Shown here piece by piece: positions 44,144 to 53,791 of a DNA stretch of 64,000 nucleotides. The first letter of the stretch is position 1. Every line of letters begins with the position of its first letter. Position numbers and translations under genes: made by a program. The stretch covers positions 284,950 through 348,949 of the forward strand of contig NZ_JBDUUH010000006.1 in assembly GCF_039939195.1 (NCBI RefSeq). The letters are read 5' to 3'. A model generated the notes under the pieces. The model was not told where the DNA came from, made no database searches, and saw only the letters and a list, made by a program, of their open reading frames with translations. Source of the stretch: Foliimonas ilicis (GTDB lineage Bacteria > Pseudomonadota > Alphaproteobacteria > Rhizobiales > Rhizobiaceae).

Positions 44144-44455
44144 AATGTACGGTTCGCCACCGTTCGCCGAAGCGGGAAAATTTATATCGCACAAACAATC
44201 ACATACGAGTGCCCAGCTTCATCCTCTCCGGCGCACCCGACAGGATTCGAACTTTTCCTAATTACTGAGATACCTGTATAATAGTGCGTCCGCTTTTGGG
44301 AGTTCTCAGGTAAGTTTTGAGCGACTGAAATGGGGGCGCGTGCAAGACCGGCGGCAATTGGGAATAATAGCGGACATTGAGGTGCTATGATGCGAGAAAG
44401 TGACGACTGCCAGAGCCGCTTTTCCTTAATCAGAAAATTTAGCGGTTCGCCAAGC
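44144..44455. other. Gap between accessory and repair genes, contains tRNA scar
   Basis: 312 bases between converging genes. Apart from the tRNA-Arg-like fragment at 44231-44253, no gene or clear terminator is visible. Confidence 0.5.
44231..44253 (-). other. tRNA-Arg 3'-end fragment, attachment-site scar
   Basis: On the reverse strand the bases read GTTCGAATCCTGTCGGGTGC then GCC, which equals positions 53-75 of a tRNA-Arg (T-loop, half of the T-stem, acceptor strand, discriminator G, CC). The five bases before it do not complete the T-stem, so this is not a tRNA gene but a 3' piece. Such pieces are left where an integrase-borne element inserted in a tRNA gene. By orientation the inserted DNA would conventionally lie on the higher-coordinate side; nested events could change that. 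Confidence 0.6.
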
Positions 44456-47080
44456 TTATTCGTCCGGCGTCCAGTCTGACATCTGCAAGACATTCCCACC
44501 AAGTCTCTGGAACGCGCGTTGCCGACATGAGAAGACAATGATCTGTTGCTCGCCTGCCTGGCGGTGCAGCGCATCGAACATCTTCTCGATGCGGTCGTCA
44601 TCAGAATAGACGAGAGCGTCATCAAGAATCACCGGCGCCGGGCGTCCGTCCTTGGCCAGCAGGCGGGCGAAGGCTAGTCGCGTCAGCACCGAGAGCTGCT
44701 CGCGCATGCCGCCGCTGAGGCGTTCGACGTCTTCCTCCTGGCCATTGCGCAGTATCTTGTGTGGTAAGAGAGTTTTCTCATCGAAGGTGATCGAAACATC
44801 GTCGAAGAGCAGACCGAGCAGAGGCCTCAGTTCATTCATGACGGGCAGAAGGTAGGTCTCTCGGGCATGGCCGCGTGCCGTTTCGAGCGCGCCACGAAGC
44901 CGTTGCAGAACCGCGACCTCCTTCTCGTAGCCCGCGACGCGTATCTGCGCCGCGGCGAGGGCGTCAACGCTCTCGCGCCATTTCTCTTCGATTGCATCCT
45001 CCGAGCGGGCTCGTATTTCAGCGGTGAGCCCGGCGATCTCCTCCCGCAATTTGCCGATCTCCTTCTCGACTGCCTCAGCGACGGAGCGGAGACGACGCAG
45101 TGTCGCTTCCGCCGCGGCGAAATCGATAGCTTCTTTCTGCAATCGCTCAACGACCACCTGCTGCTCCGCTAGCCGGGTGTTGAGGCCAGTCAGCCGCGCG
45201 GCCATCTGCTCTTCGCGTTCAACACGCGTTGCCTGCGATCCCAGCATCGCCTCCACCTGTGCCCACTCGGCGTCCAGCGCGGCAAAGGCGGCCTGCGCCG
45301 CAACGAACGCGTCAGTGGCGCCCGCCTGCATCGGCCCGGCCTCGCGCCAGGCCTGCATCGCAGCCAGACGCCTTGCCTCGGCCGCCTCATACGCGGTTCG
45401 AACCTGGGCCGGATCCTCCTTCAGTTCGAGCACGTCGCCGACCGCAGCCCGATGCGCCGCCACATCCTCCCGGAGCTTCGGCAGCCCGTCCGGCGTAAGC
45501 AGTGACAAACGCGTCCTCTTCTCGCGCAGGTCGCCCTCTTTGCGTTGCGCTTCAAGCTGCTTCTTGCGAGCGGCGGCCAAATCGTCGACGCCCATAGAGG
45601 CAAGGAGCACGTTGCGGCGCTCCTCCGACCGCCGCAACTGCTCACCATCGCCAGCCGGTCGGCTGGATCGCAGCGTGACGAGACCGACACCCGGGATCGC
45701 CAGTTCTGCTTGCCCGTAATAGCTGTGCGGCTCGCTTCCCTTAAGCGGTGCGCCATTCAGACTGACGACGGGCGCCAACGGCTCGTAGGCGATCGCAATA
45801 GAAGGGCGATCGGCCTCGGCGACGGCCCTGAGCTTGGCGATCTCGATCTCGAGCGCCTCAAGTTCGATCACTGGTTTTTCAGGCAGTCTCAACAGTGTCA
45901 GCGCTGCCTCTTCCTCCTCGATCTCTTTGCGGACGGTCTCGACCGCGTCCAGCTTCTGCTCCAGTTCGGCCAGCCGCTCTGCGGCTTCACGCGCATTCAG
46001 CGCGGCATTCACGTGAGCCAGAAGAGCGCGCGCTTCCTGTTCCTCGGTTTCCGCCACCTCGATGTCGGTATGCGCCTTCGCTGCCGCAGCAGCAACCGCG
46101 TCGCGGTTCGTAAGCGCTTTCACGCGTCGGTGCCCGGCCTCGCCGAGCTTGATCTTGAGACCCGCCGCCCTTTCGAAAGCATTCCGGAAATCTCTAAGCT
46201 CGCTATGCGCATTGTCCCGCTGTTCCCGCAGTAGGCCAAGCTCCGCTTCTGCCGTACGGAGCGTCTCGGCCCGGCTTTTCGCTGCATCGAATGCCGCCTG
46301 CGCCGCTTCGATGTCTTTTCTGCGCGCATCGCGGTCCTTGGCAAGATTGAGTTCGGCGAGCCGCCTGGTTGCCGCCGCGCGTTTATCGAGCGCTGCGCGC
46401 AGCAATCCTACCTCGGCGCCGAGCCTGCTCTCATCAGTCTGCAGGCGATCGCGCTCGTCGACGGCAAGGGCATATCGGCCACCCGCCCTGGCGCCCCGCC
46501 TCGTGACCAAATTCTCGATCTGTTCGTCAACCGCAGCCATGATCTCGGACATTCGGCGCCCACCAGTAATGGCCTCGACCTCTCCCTGCACAGATTGGAG
46601 CAGACTGGTACGAACCTTCGTCTCGCCTTCTTCCTCGGACCTGTTGCGCTTCTCGATGCCGGTCACGCCCTGGCGCACCCAGAGCAGGCCCGCAGGCCCG
46701 GCAATTCCTCCCCGCACAAGCCCCGAGATGAAGTTCTCGGCCTCGTCGGCCTGCGCCACCAGTCTACCATTCGCGAGATCGACGACGCGTGCGGAGCCTC
46801 TGCCGTAGAACTGCTTGGTAATGCGGAACGTGCCCTCCTTCGTGGAAAGGTCAGTTTCGACCAATGGATTTCCGCCACTGTAGGGTCGCAGATTCCTGAC
46901 ATCGCCTGCGGTACTCGAATGCGGCTGGAAAAAGAGCGCGTGCAGGGCCTCGAAACTGGTCGACTTGCCGAATTCGTTGGCGGCGCACAGCACATTGACA
47001 CCGTCGCCGATGCCTTCGATGGCGACACCGCGTCCGGCGAAGCGCTTCACGTTGAACAAACGCAGGGCCGATATCTTCAT
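44456..47080 (-). CDS. SbcC/YhaN-like AAA+ ATPase with coiled coils
   Basis: 874 residues. Walker A NEFGKST at 35-41 opens the split ABC-type head. Long Glu/Ala/Arg-rich coiled coils fill the middle (about 190-760). The second half-head has LSGGMREQLSVLTRLAFARL and PVILDDALVYSDDDRIEKM (signature and Walker B). With the metallophosphoesterase upstream it should form an Mre11-Rad50-like DNA-end nuclease. The two genes overlap by 4 bases. Length suits the YhaN/YhaO group rather than classical SbcCD. Confidence 0.88.
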   Translation of the reverse strand: MKISALRLFNVKRFAGRGVAIEGIGDGVNVLCAANEFGKSTSFEALHALFFQPHSSTAGDVRNLRPYSGGNPLVETDLSTKEGTFRITKQFYGRGSARVVDLANGRLVAQADEAENFISGLVRGGIAGPAGLLWVRQGVTGIEKRNRSEEEGETKVRTSLLQSVQGEVEAITGGRRMSEIMAAVDEQIENLVTRRGARAGGRYALAVDERDRLQTDESRLGAEVGLLRAALDKRAAATRRLAELNLAKDRDARRKDIEAAQAAFDAAKSRAETLRTAEAELGLLREQRDNAHSELRDFRNAFERAAGLKIKLGEAGHRRVKALTNRDAVAAAAAKAHTDIEVAETEEQEARALLAHVNAALNAREAAERLAELEQKLDAVETVRKEIEEEEAALTLLRLPEKPVIELEALEIEIAKLRAVAEADRPSIAIAYEPLAPVVSLNGAPLKGSEPHSYYGQAELAIPGVGLVTLRSSRPAGDGEQLRRSEERRNVLLASMGVDDLAAARKKQLEAQRKEGDLREKRTRLSLLTPDGLPKLREDVAAHRAAVGDVLELKEDPAQVRTAYEAAEARRLAAMQAWREAGPMQAGATDAFVAAQAAFAALDAEWAQVEAMLGSQATRVEREEQMAARLTGLNTRLAEQQVVVERLQKEAIDFAAAEATLRRLRSVAEAVEKEIGKLREEIAGLTAEIRARSEDAIEEKWRESVDALAAAQIRVAGYEKEVAVLQRLRGALETARGHARETYLLPVMNELRPLLGLLFDDVSITFDEKTLLPHKILRNGQEEDVERLSGGMREQLSVLTRLAFARLLAKDGRPAPVILDDALVYSDDDRIEKMFDALHRQAGEQQIIVFSCRQRAFQRLGGNVLQMSDWTPDE

Positions 47081-48204
47081 GGGGCGACAGTCTGCGCATA
47101 GGTGTAGAGCCGAGCGAGTGCTGCCCGTGCGATCTCACGCTCCTCAGCCGAGAGGGCCGCATCGCCAGCCTCGGCGAAAAGGGCGTCAGCTGCTTCGCGC
47201 AGCGCGCCCGCCCGGTCGATGGCGTCGAGGTCTCCAGCCTCGCATTCGGTGGCCAGTGCCTGGTCATCGAAGTCGAGATAGGCGAAGTCAGGACGCGCAC
47301 TCTGGAATGCGGCGCCGAGCGCCGTGCGCACTTCGAGCCGCGCTCGTCCGCCGACAACAAGCTTAACCAATGCCCGCCGCCTTACCCGTGCTTCAGGAAA
47401 AAGCGCTTCCATGCGCGCAACGGCATCGTCGCTGTCGAGGAGGTCGAACGCCACGGTGCGCCAGAAGAAGCTGCCGGTCTCCTGCGGGGTTACTTCCGGA
47501 AGCGCCGACGCGCCTTCGATTGACACCAGCAATGCCTCGCCCGGCCGATCATGCTTGAAGCGGTCGGGTTCCGGAGTGCCGCTGTAGCGCGTGTGCGGAT
47601 CGATCTCGACGCCGCCGTGCCAGTCGCCGAGCGCGAGATAGGAGAGACCAGCGTGGCGAGCGCGATCCGGGGCAATGATATCCAGACCGTTGCCTTCTTC
47701 CGAAAAGCTCTGAACCGCGCCATGGGCGAGTCCAATACGAATCGTCCCTTCGCCCGTGACCGCGCCGTCCATCCATTCGGAGAGATCCCGACCCGGCCGC
47801 CGCGTCGTGCAGGGCGCTGGTAACAGCATGACGCCGGGCGCAAGGTTGAGCGGCGATGCCTCGACGGCTAACGTTACGTTCTCAGGTGCTTCCACGTGCA
47901 GCGTCGACCAGAGCTGTGCGGCCTGCAGAGAGTCGTGATTGCCCGGCAGGATCACCCAGCGGATGGGCGCATGATGACGCATCTCTGCAAGCGCCTGCCG
48001 CCGCACCTCCGGCGCAGGTGTCTCGGTATCGAATGTGTCGCCCGCAAGCAGGATCGTCGATGCACCCTGCGTCCGGGCAAGTTCGCCAAGCCTGCCGATA
48101 GTTGCGTGCCGCGCCTCGCGCAGCTTGGCGGGCAGGTCGCCCGAGAACTGCCCGAAGCGTTTCCCGAGATGCAGGTCACTCGAATGTATGAATCGGAAGG
48201 TCAT
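47077..48204 (-). CDS. SbcD/YhaO-like metallophosphoesterase
   Basis: 375 residues. Mre11-type motifs are complete: DLH (Asp10, His12), GDTFD (Asp56), GNHD (88-91), then GLAHG and GDWHGG. It would cut DNA ends together with the ATPase encoded downstream, using manganese. The C-terminal third is a capping domain. The start at 48204 has no strong alternative. The pair is the first clearly intact housekeeping-like unit to the right of the tRNA scar. Confidence 0.9.
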   Translation of the reverse strand: MTFRFIHSSDLHLGKRFGQFSGDLPAKLREARHATIGRLGELARTQGASTILLAGDTFDTETPAPEVRRQALAEMRHHAPIRWVILPGNHDSLQAAQLWSTLHVEAPENVTLAVEASPLNLAPGVMLLPAPCTTRRPGRDLSEWMDGAVTGEGTIRIGLAHGAVQSFSEEGNGLDIIAPDRARHAGLSYLALGDWHGGVEIDPHTRYSGTPEPDRFKHDRPGEALLVSIEGASALPEVTPQETGSFFWRTVAFDLLDSDDAVARMEALFPEARVRRRALVKLVVGGRARLEVRTALGAAFQSARPDFAYLDFDDQALATECEAGDLDAIDRAGALREAADALFAEAGDAALSAEEREIARAALARLYTYAQTVAP

Positions 48205-48309
48205 CAGGTGCTTCTACCCGCGCTGCCATGTGAACGCCAGCACGCGCCATCCGCGTTAGGTTCAGCGAGCAGTTCTAACAACGGCCGGCCCCGGCGATTC
48301 AGTCTAAGC

Positions 48310-48738
48310 CTAGACTGTAAAAGTTCGCATCCGCGATACAACACGCATCATTAGTTCAGTAGCCTCGGCCCCGTCAGCGACACCGAGACAAGTCGCGACC
48401 GGCTCGAGCAAACGCGGGTTTTCGGCTGCGGCAATCAGTAGCGCGACGGCAAAGGGATCGATCGACCCCGATTGCTCTGCAGAATTTGCACATTTTATGG
48501 AACATTCCAGCAGCGCGCGGATAAGGTCGTCCTTCGTTGCGAAGTGATAAAGCAGGCCGCCTTTGCTGACATCTGCTTTTGCCGCAACCGCCTCCATCGT
48601 CACGTTGCCGAAACCGTTTTCAAGCGCGACTTCCATTGTCGCCGACAAAAGACGCCGTTGTAGTGCAAGGCGATGATCATCCTGCTTTGGATTTTTCATC
48701 GCCTTGACGGTCAGCCGCTGCTTCGAATGGCCCGGCAT
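48310..48738 (-). CDS. TetR-family regulator, shortened
   Basis: 142 residues, or 129 if the ATG at 48699 is used. The helix-turn-helix is clear (VTMEAVAAKADVSKGGLLYHF), followed by TKDDLIRALLE. TetR proteins are usually 190-210 residues; here the ligand domain is short and jumps to FAVALLIAAAENPRLLEPV, suggesting an internal deletion and a truncated end. It starts 4 bases after the RND pump stop on the same strand, so it may be expressed with the pump. It could still bind DNA, but ligand sensing is doubtful. Confidence 0.7.
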   Translation of the reverse strand: MPGHSKQRLTVKAMKNPKQDDHRLALQRRLLSATMEVALENGFGNVTMEAVAAKADVSKGGLLYHFATKDDLIRALLECSIKCANSAEQSGSIDPFAVALLIAAAENPRLLEPVATCLGVADGAEATELMMRVVSRMRTFTV

Positions 48739-48742
48739 CCGC

Positions 48743-51700
48743 TTACTCTGCAGGCACGGATGCGGGATCGGATGCTTGAGCCTTTTCCTTCCCGTGTCCG
48801 AACAACTTCATCACGAAGACATAGAAAACGGGAACGAAGAAGATCGCCAGAACGGTCGCCGAGATCATGCCACCCATGACGCCCGTACCGATGGCATTCT
48901 GGCTGGCGGCACTGGCACCGCTGGCGATTGCCAACGGCAAGACGCCGAGCGTGAAGGCCAGCGAGGTCATGAGGATTGGCCTGAAGCGGAGCTGCGCCGC
49001 TTCAATCGTGGCTTCCAGCAATGGCTTGCCTTGCGCCCGCAAATCCTTGGCAAACTCGATGATCAGGATCGCGTTCTTTGCCGACAGTCCGATGATCGTG
49101 ATCAATCCGACCTTGAAGTAGACGTCGTTGGGCATGTCCCGGATCATCACCGCAAGCACGGCGCCGATAACGCCAAGCGGGACGACAAGTATTACCGAAA
49201 TCGGGATCGACCAGCTTTCGTAGAGCGCCGCCAGCAGCAGGAACACGAAAATAATGACGAGCGCGATGAGGAACGGCGCCTGAGAACCAGACTGGATCTC
49301 CTGCAACGATTGCCCAGTCCATTCATAACCGAAGCCAACGGGCAATTCACTCGCCAGACGTTCCATTTCGGCAATCGCCGCCCCCGATGAGAAACCGGGA
49401 GATGCCTCGCCGCCAATACGAATTGCCGGATAGCCATTGTAGCCGACAACTTGTGCAGGACCTTTTTGCCATTCGACAGACGTAAATGCGGACAACGGCA
49501 CCATCCCGCCATGCGTATTGCGGACATTGAGCTTCAACAAATCCTCGGTCTGCATACGCCGATCCTGATTGGCCTGAACGGTGACGCGTTGCATGCGTCC
49601 GGCATTGGGAAAGTCGTTCAAATAGGTCGAGCCGAGATTGGCAGAGATTGTGGAATTGATCGCATCGAAGGACACGCCAAACGTATTTGCCTTCTCGCGA
49701 TCCACGACCAGATGGACCTGCGCTGTATCTGGCATGCCCTCAATGCGCAATCCCGTTACGATGCTGCTGTCGCTTGCAGCCGCCATCAACTGGGCGCCAG
49801 CAGCAGCGAGCGCCGCCTGGCCCTGCCCAGCACGGTCCTGCAGACGGAAGGTAAAGCCGCTCGATGTCCCCAAACCCTGGATTGGCGGCGGCGACAAGGC
49901 GAATGCAATCGCATCCTTTATGCCAAACAATGAACCGTTCACACGGTTTGAGATCGCCTGCGCTGAATTACCGGCATCACGTTCGCCCCAGTCTTTAAGA
50001 GTGACGAAAGCAAGGCCCGCATTGTCGCCCGCGCCGGAGAAACTGAAGCCGCGGATGAAAGCAGTCTGGTCTACCGCATCTTCATTTCCGAAGATGCCTT
50101 TTACTTCCTGGATGATATCATTGGTGCGATTTGCACTGGCTTCTGGCGGAGCTTGCATATCGACGATCACAAAACCCTGATCTTCATTCGGAAGGAATGA
50201 AGTCGGCAATTGCATGAATGCCCAGCCCAGGCCCGCCAGCAGTGCCAAATAGATGACCATGACGCGGCCTGCTCGCTTGACGATCCAGCCGACACTCGAC
50301 GTATACCCCCGCGTAGTCTTGTCGAACCCTCTGTTGAACCATCCAAAGAAGCCCCGCTTTTCGTGATGGTGACCAGCCTTGATCGGCTTCAGGAATGTCG
50401 CGCAAAGCGCTGGCGTCAATGACAGGGCAAGGAACCCCGAGAACAGGATAGAGACCGCCATCGTCAGGCTGAATTGCTGATAGATGACACCGACCGCGCC
50501 CGGGAAAAACGCCATTGGAATGAAGACGGCCGACAACACCATCGTGATGCCGATGATCGCGCCCGTGATCTGCTTCATCGCCTTGCGGGTCGCCTCACGA
50601 GGTGACAGTCCTTCCTCGGCCATGATGCGTTCGACATTTTCGACAACCACGATGGCGTCATCCACCAGGATACCGATTGCCAGAACCATGGCGAACATTG
50701 TCAGAACGTTGATCGAGAAGCCGCCCAGATACATGATCGCACATGTTCCCAGAAGCGCGACCGGGACGATTAATGTCGGAATAACCGTGTAACGAAAATT
50801 CTGCAGGAACAGGAACATCACGACGAAGACAAGAATGATCGCTTCGATAAGCGTATGGATGACTTTTTCGATCGAGACTTTCACGAAGGGGGAGGTGTCA
50901 TAGGGAATGGCGTATTCGATGCCCGCCGGAAAAAACTGTTCCAGTTCGGCCATCTTTGCGCGCACGTCATCCGATGTCTGCATTGCATTTGCAGTCGGCG
51001 AGAGCTGAATGCCAATGCCAGCGCCTGGATTGCCGTTGATGAGCGTACCGAAATTATAGTTATCCGCGCCGATTTCGATGTTGGCCACATCCGAAAGCCT
51101 GACCGACGAGCCATCAGGGTTTGCGCGCAGGATAATCTGGCCGAATTCTTCCGGGCTCGACAACTGCCCCGTCACCAGCACGGATGCCGATGTCTGCTGA
51201 GTGATAGGATTGGGCAGCGCCCCAATGCGGCCTGCCGCGACTTGCGCATTTTGGGAACGTATTGCCTGCGCAATATCATCCGATGTGAGATTGAGCCCGA
51301 CCATTTTGTCCGGGTCGATCCAGATACGCATTGCGCGTTCGGAAGCGAAAACCTGGGCACGGCCGACCCCGTCAATGCGCCGCAATTCGCCGACGACGTT
51401 GCGGTTCACATAGTCTCCCAGCCCGACAGCATCTGTATTTCCATCGGATGAAACCAACGCTACCAGCATAAGGAAGCCGCTGCCGGCCTCCTCAACCTGC
51501 ACGCCTCGTTGCACGACCGATTGCGGCAAACGCGCTTCAACGCGACGCACGGCATTTTGCGTATCGACCGATGCCTGTGCGGAATCAGTGCCGGGCTCGA
51601 AAGTAGCGTTGATTGTTACCGTGCCGGAAGAATCAGAGGTCGACTCGAAATAAATCAGTCCATCGACGCTGTTCATCTCCTCCTCGATCGGCCGCGTGAC

Positions 51701-51880
51701 GCTTTGATAGATCTCTTCGGGCGATGCCCCGATATAGGTTGCGCTAACGGAAATCTGCGGCGGCGCTACGTTCGGGTATTGTGCGACGGGCAGCATAGGA
51801 AGGGCGATCAGCCCTGCCAGCATGATGAAAATGGCGACTACCCAAGCGAAAATGGGCCGACCAATAAAAAACTGAGCCAT
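48743..51880 (-). CDS. RND multidrug efflux pump, inner-membrane transporter (AcrB/BepE-like)
   Basis: 1045 residues, full length for the HAE1 RND family. The N-terminus FFIGRPIFAWVVAIFIMLAG begins helix 1, and PVAQYPNVAPPQISV is a family mark. The proton-relay aspartates lie in AIGILVDDAIVVVENVER (helix 4). Two large periplasmic loops and 12 helices are visible. It pumps hydrophobic drugs, detergents and bile-type compounds out through a TolC-like channel not encoded here. It follows the adaptor gene after 10 bases and is probably repressed by the TetR-type protein at 53.1-53.7 kb. Confidence 0.95.
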   Translation of the reverse strand: MAQFFIGRPIFAWVVAIFIMLAGLIALPMLPVAQYPNVAPPQISVSATYIGASPEEIYQSVTRPIEEEMNSVDGLIYFESTSDSSGTVTINATFEPGTDSAQASVDTQNAVRRVEARLPQSVVQRGVQVEEAGSGFLMLVALVSSDGNTDAVGLGDYVNRNVVGELRRIDGVGRAQVFASERAMRIWIDPDKMVGLNLTSDDIAQAIRSQNAQVAAGRIGALPNPITQQTSASVLVTGQLSSPEEFGQIILRANPDGSSVRLSDVANIEIGADNYNFGTLINGNPGAGIGIQLSPTANAMQTSDDVRAKMAELEQFFPAGIEYAIPYDTSPFVKVSIEKVIHTLIEAIILVFVVMFLFLQNFRYTVIPTLIVPVALLGTCAIMYLGGFSINVLTMFAMVLAIGILVDDAIVVVENVERIMAEEGLSPREATRKAMKQITGAIIGITMVLSAVFIPMAFFPGAVGVIYQQFSLTMAVSILFSGFLALSLTPALCATFLKPIKAGHHHEKRGFFGWFNRGFDKTTRGYTSSVGWIVKRAGRVMVIYLALLAGLGWAFMQLPTSFLPNEDQGFVIVDMQAPPEASANRTNDIIQEVKGIFGNEDAVDQTAFIRGFSFSGAGDNAGLAFVTLKDWGERDAGNSAQAISNRVNGSLFGIKDAIAFALSPPPIQGLGTSSGFTFRLQDRAGQGQAALAAAGAQLMAAASDSSIVTGLRIEGMPDTAQVHLVVDREKANTFGVSFDAINSTISANLGSTYLNDFPNAGRMQRVTVQANQDRRMQTEDLLKLNVRNTHGGMVPLSAFTSVEWQKGPAQVVGYNGYPAIRIGGEASPGFSSGAAIAEMERLASELPVGFGYEWTGQSLQEIQSGSQAPFLIALVIIFVFLLLAALYESWSIPISVILVVPLGVIGAVLAVMIRDMPNDVYFKVGLITIIGLSAKNAILIIEFAKDLRAQGKPLLEATIEAAQLRFRPILMTSLAFTLGVLPLAIASGASAASQNAIGTGVMGGMISATVLAIFFVPVFYVFVMKLFGHGKEKAQASDPASVPAE

Positions 51881-51890
51881 TTAGTTGTCC

Positions 51891-53069
51891 TCAGCGATTG
51901 GCGGCTTGCTGGTCGCCGGTCTTGTCGTCCGGCTTCCATGCCTGCGCGTCTACCGGTGCTCCGGTCTGAATTTTCTGGAAACCTTCGACAATGACCTGCT
52001 CGCCATCGCTCAAACCGTCCTCGATGACGACACGATCTGCAACGACACGGCCGACGCGCACGACGCGCAATTCGGCTTCGCCCTTTTCGTTGACAATATA
52101 GATTTGCGATTGACCACCGGAATTGCGCTGGATGGCCTGCTGCGGCACTGCGATTGCTGCACGCTCGATCGCCTGCTCGATCAGCACTCTAGCATACATG
52201 CCGGGCAGGAGATCGCCGTTCGGATTGGGAATTTCGGCCCGCATCGTAACCTGCCCCGTCGTTTCATCGACCGACGATTCAGCAAAGAGAAGTCGTCCAG
52301 GGTGAGCATAGTCGCTTCCGTCATCCAGGCGGATGCGCACTCTTGCCTGCTCAGGCCCGGGGCTATCGAGTTCGTTGGCCTCGAGTGCCCGGCGCAAGCG
52401 AAGAAGTTCTGCTGATGGCTGGGTAAAATCGACATAGACCGGGTCGAGCTGCTGTATGCGGGCCAGGTTCTCCGTGCTTGAAACCAATGCGCCTTCCGTG
52501 ATCATCGCACGGCCTATCCGGCCCGCGATAGGCGCTTTGACTTCACTAAATTCAAGATTGAGCCTGGCAGCGGCGAGGCCTGCTTCGGCAACGGCAACAT
52601 CCGCATTGGCCTGAGCGAGCGCCGCAACGGCATTGTCCTGTTGTTGGACGCTCGAAATGTTGCGTTCACGAAGTTGGCTCTGGCGATCCGCATCCTGCTT
52701 CGCCTGCAGTTGCGATGCTTTTGCGCGTTGCACCGTGGCTTCTGCGCTTGCAACCTGTACGGCGAAAACGGACGGATCGATCCGATAGAGCACGTCGCCT
52801 TCTTCCACGACCGTACCCTGCTCGAATACCCGCTCTATCACAATACCTGAAACACGCGGACGCACTTCGGCAGTGCGTGTTGGCGCAATCCGTCCGGGAA
52901 GTTCATTCGTTATGGGAAGCTGTTCCGGGCTGGCTTCAATTACACTGACTGCGGAAGGTGGCATCGCAGGTGCCTCCGCGTTACTGCTTTGGGATTCGCT
53001 GCAGGCAGCAAGCATCGAAAATAGAGCAATCGCCGTGGCGATTTTGAATGGCACGGTCAGGGACTTCAT
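51891..53069 (-). CDS. RND efflux periplasmic adaptor (AcrA/BepD-like)
   Basis: 392 residues. A lipoprotein signal ends in LAAC (Cys23), so the protein is lipid-anchored in the inner membrane facing the periplasm. The lipoyl half-motifs (RPRVSGIVIERVFEQGTVV and FSEVKAPIAGRIGRAMI) flank an alpha-helical hairpin (about 100-170), followed by beta-barrel and membrane-proximal domains. It links the pump to a TolC-type channel. It lies between the TetR-type gene and the pump gene, all on the same strand. Confidence 0.94.
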   Translation of the reverse strand: MKSLTVPFKIATAIALFSMLAACSESQSSNAEAPAMPPSAVSVIEASPEQLPITNELPGRIAPTRTAEVRPRVSGIVIERVFEQGTVVEEGDVLYRIDPSVFAVQVASAEATVQRAKASQLQAKQDADRQSQLRERNISSVQQQDNAVAALAQANADVAVAEAGLAAARLNLEFSEVKAPIAGRIGRAMITEGALVSSTENLARIQQLDPVYVDFTQPSAELLRLRRALEANELDSPGPEQARVRIRLDDGSDYAHPGRLLFAESSVDETTGQVTMRAEIPNPNGDLLPGMYARVLIEQAIERAAIAVPQQAIQRNSGGQSQIYIVNEKGEAELRVVRVGRVVADRVVIEDGLSDGEQVIVEGFQKIQTGAPVDAQAWKPDDKTGDQQAANR

Positions 53070-53140
53070 GGTTTTTTTTCCGACAGTTCAGCGCTTGGGA
53101 GAACGCTCTGATTGGCAGGGAGTAGAGTGAGCTTGCTGGT

Positions 53141-53710
53141 TTACGTGGACTGGGGATCGGTGAATGCGACATCGAGCAATCGTTCAATGTCGCTTAAAAT
53201 TTGGGTGCGCTTAGGTTCCGGCCAGGTATGAATGCCGAGAAATTCAAAACTTCTCAGCCCTTCGACAGCAAGAAAGGCAACAATTGCCCGGCGCGGATCG
53301 CTCGAGGCGCTTTCGATTGCCTCAAGCTCTTCCCTTGTCGATCGTTGAAGAAGCGCGCGCATTTCTGCGTCCTGCGCCAGAGCCGAGCAAAGACTGACCG
53401 CAACCGCATTGGTTTCTTCGGAAATCTCGGCTCCGGCGGCAGCAATGCGCCCTCGAACGCGCGCATCCGCCACCGGTCCCAAGCGCTCTATCTCAGCCTC
53501 AATGCGGTCCAAATCCTCCTGAACGCGCCGTTCGATAACCGCCTTGATGAGGGCCTGCTTGGTCTTAAAATCATATATGACACTTGCCTTGCTGATGCCC
53601 GCCTCAATGGCGACGGCATCAAGCGTGAGACGTGCCGCACCATCGCGAACGACAACCGCCTCAGCGGCGTTCAAAATATCGTTTTGATCTATAAATCGTG
53701 GCCGTGACAA
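53141..53710 (-). CDS. TetR-family repressor of the RND pump
   Basis: 189 residues from a TTG start, supported by AAGGA 8 bases upstream. Helix-turn-helix LDAVAIEAGISKASVIYDF at about 31-49, then the ligand domain. It heads the operon with the adaptor and pump (71-base gap), and a TAACC/GGTTA palindrome lies just upstream, so self-repression plus pump control is likely. This matches the AcrR/BepR arrangement, although here the regulator points the same way as the pump genes. Confidence 0.9.
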   Translation of the reverse strand: MSRPRFIDQNDILNAAEAVVVRDGAARLTLDAVAIEAGISKASVIYDFKTKQALIKAVIERRVQEDLDRIEAEIERLGPVADARVRGRIAAAGAEISEETNAVAVSLCSALAQDAEMRALLQRSTREELEAIESASSDPRRAIVAFLAVEGLRSFEFLGIHTWPEPKRTQILSDIERLLDVAFTDPQST

Positions 53711-53725
53711 GTTCGCATTCCTTAA

Positions 53726-53743
53726 TAACCGAACAGATGGTTA
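53726..53743. promoter_or_regulatory. Candidate operator of the efflux repressor
   Basis: TAACCGAACAGATGGTTA has 5-bp inverted arms with an 8-base spacer, and both flanks continue as TTAA-rich sequence. It lies 16 bases upstream of the TTG start of the TetR-type gene, where a repressor would block the promoter. Confidence 0.55.
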
Positions 53744-53791
53744 GTAATTAAGGTGCCTTTATTAAGTCAACAAGGGTGGCGCCATTTTCCA

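Noticed and set aside
44231..44253. A complete tRNA gene
   Set aside because: Only the T-loop-to-acceptor end is present; there is no anticodon arm or 5' acceptor strand before it.
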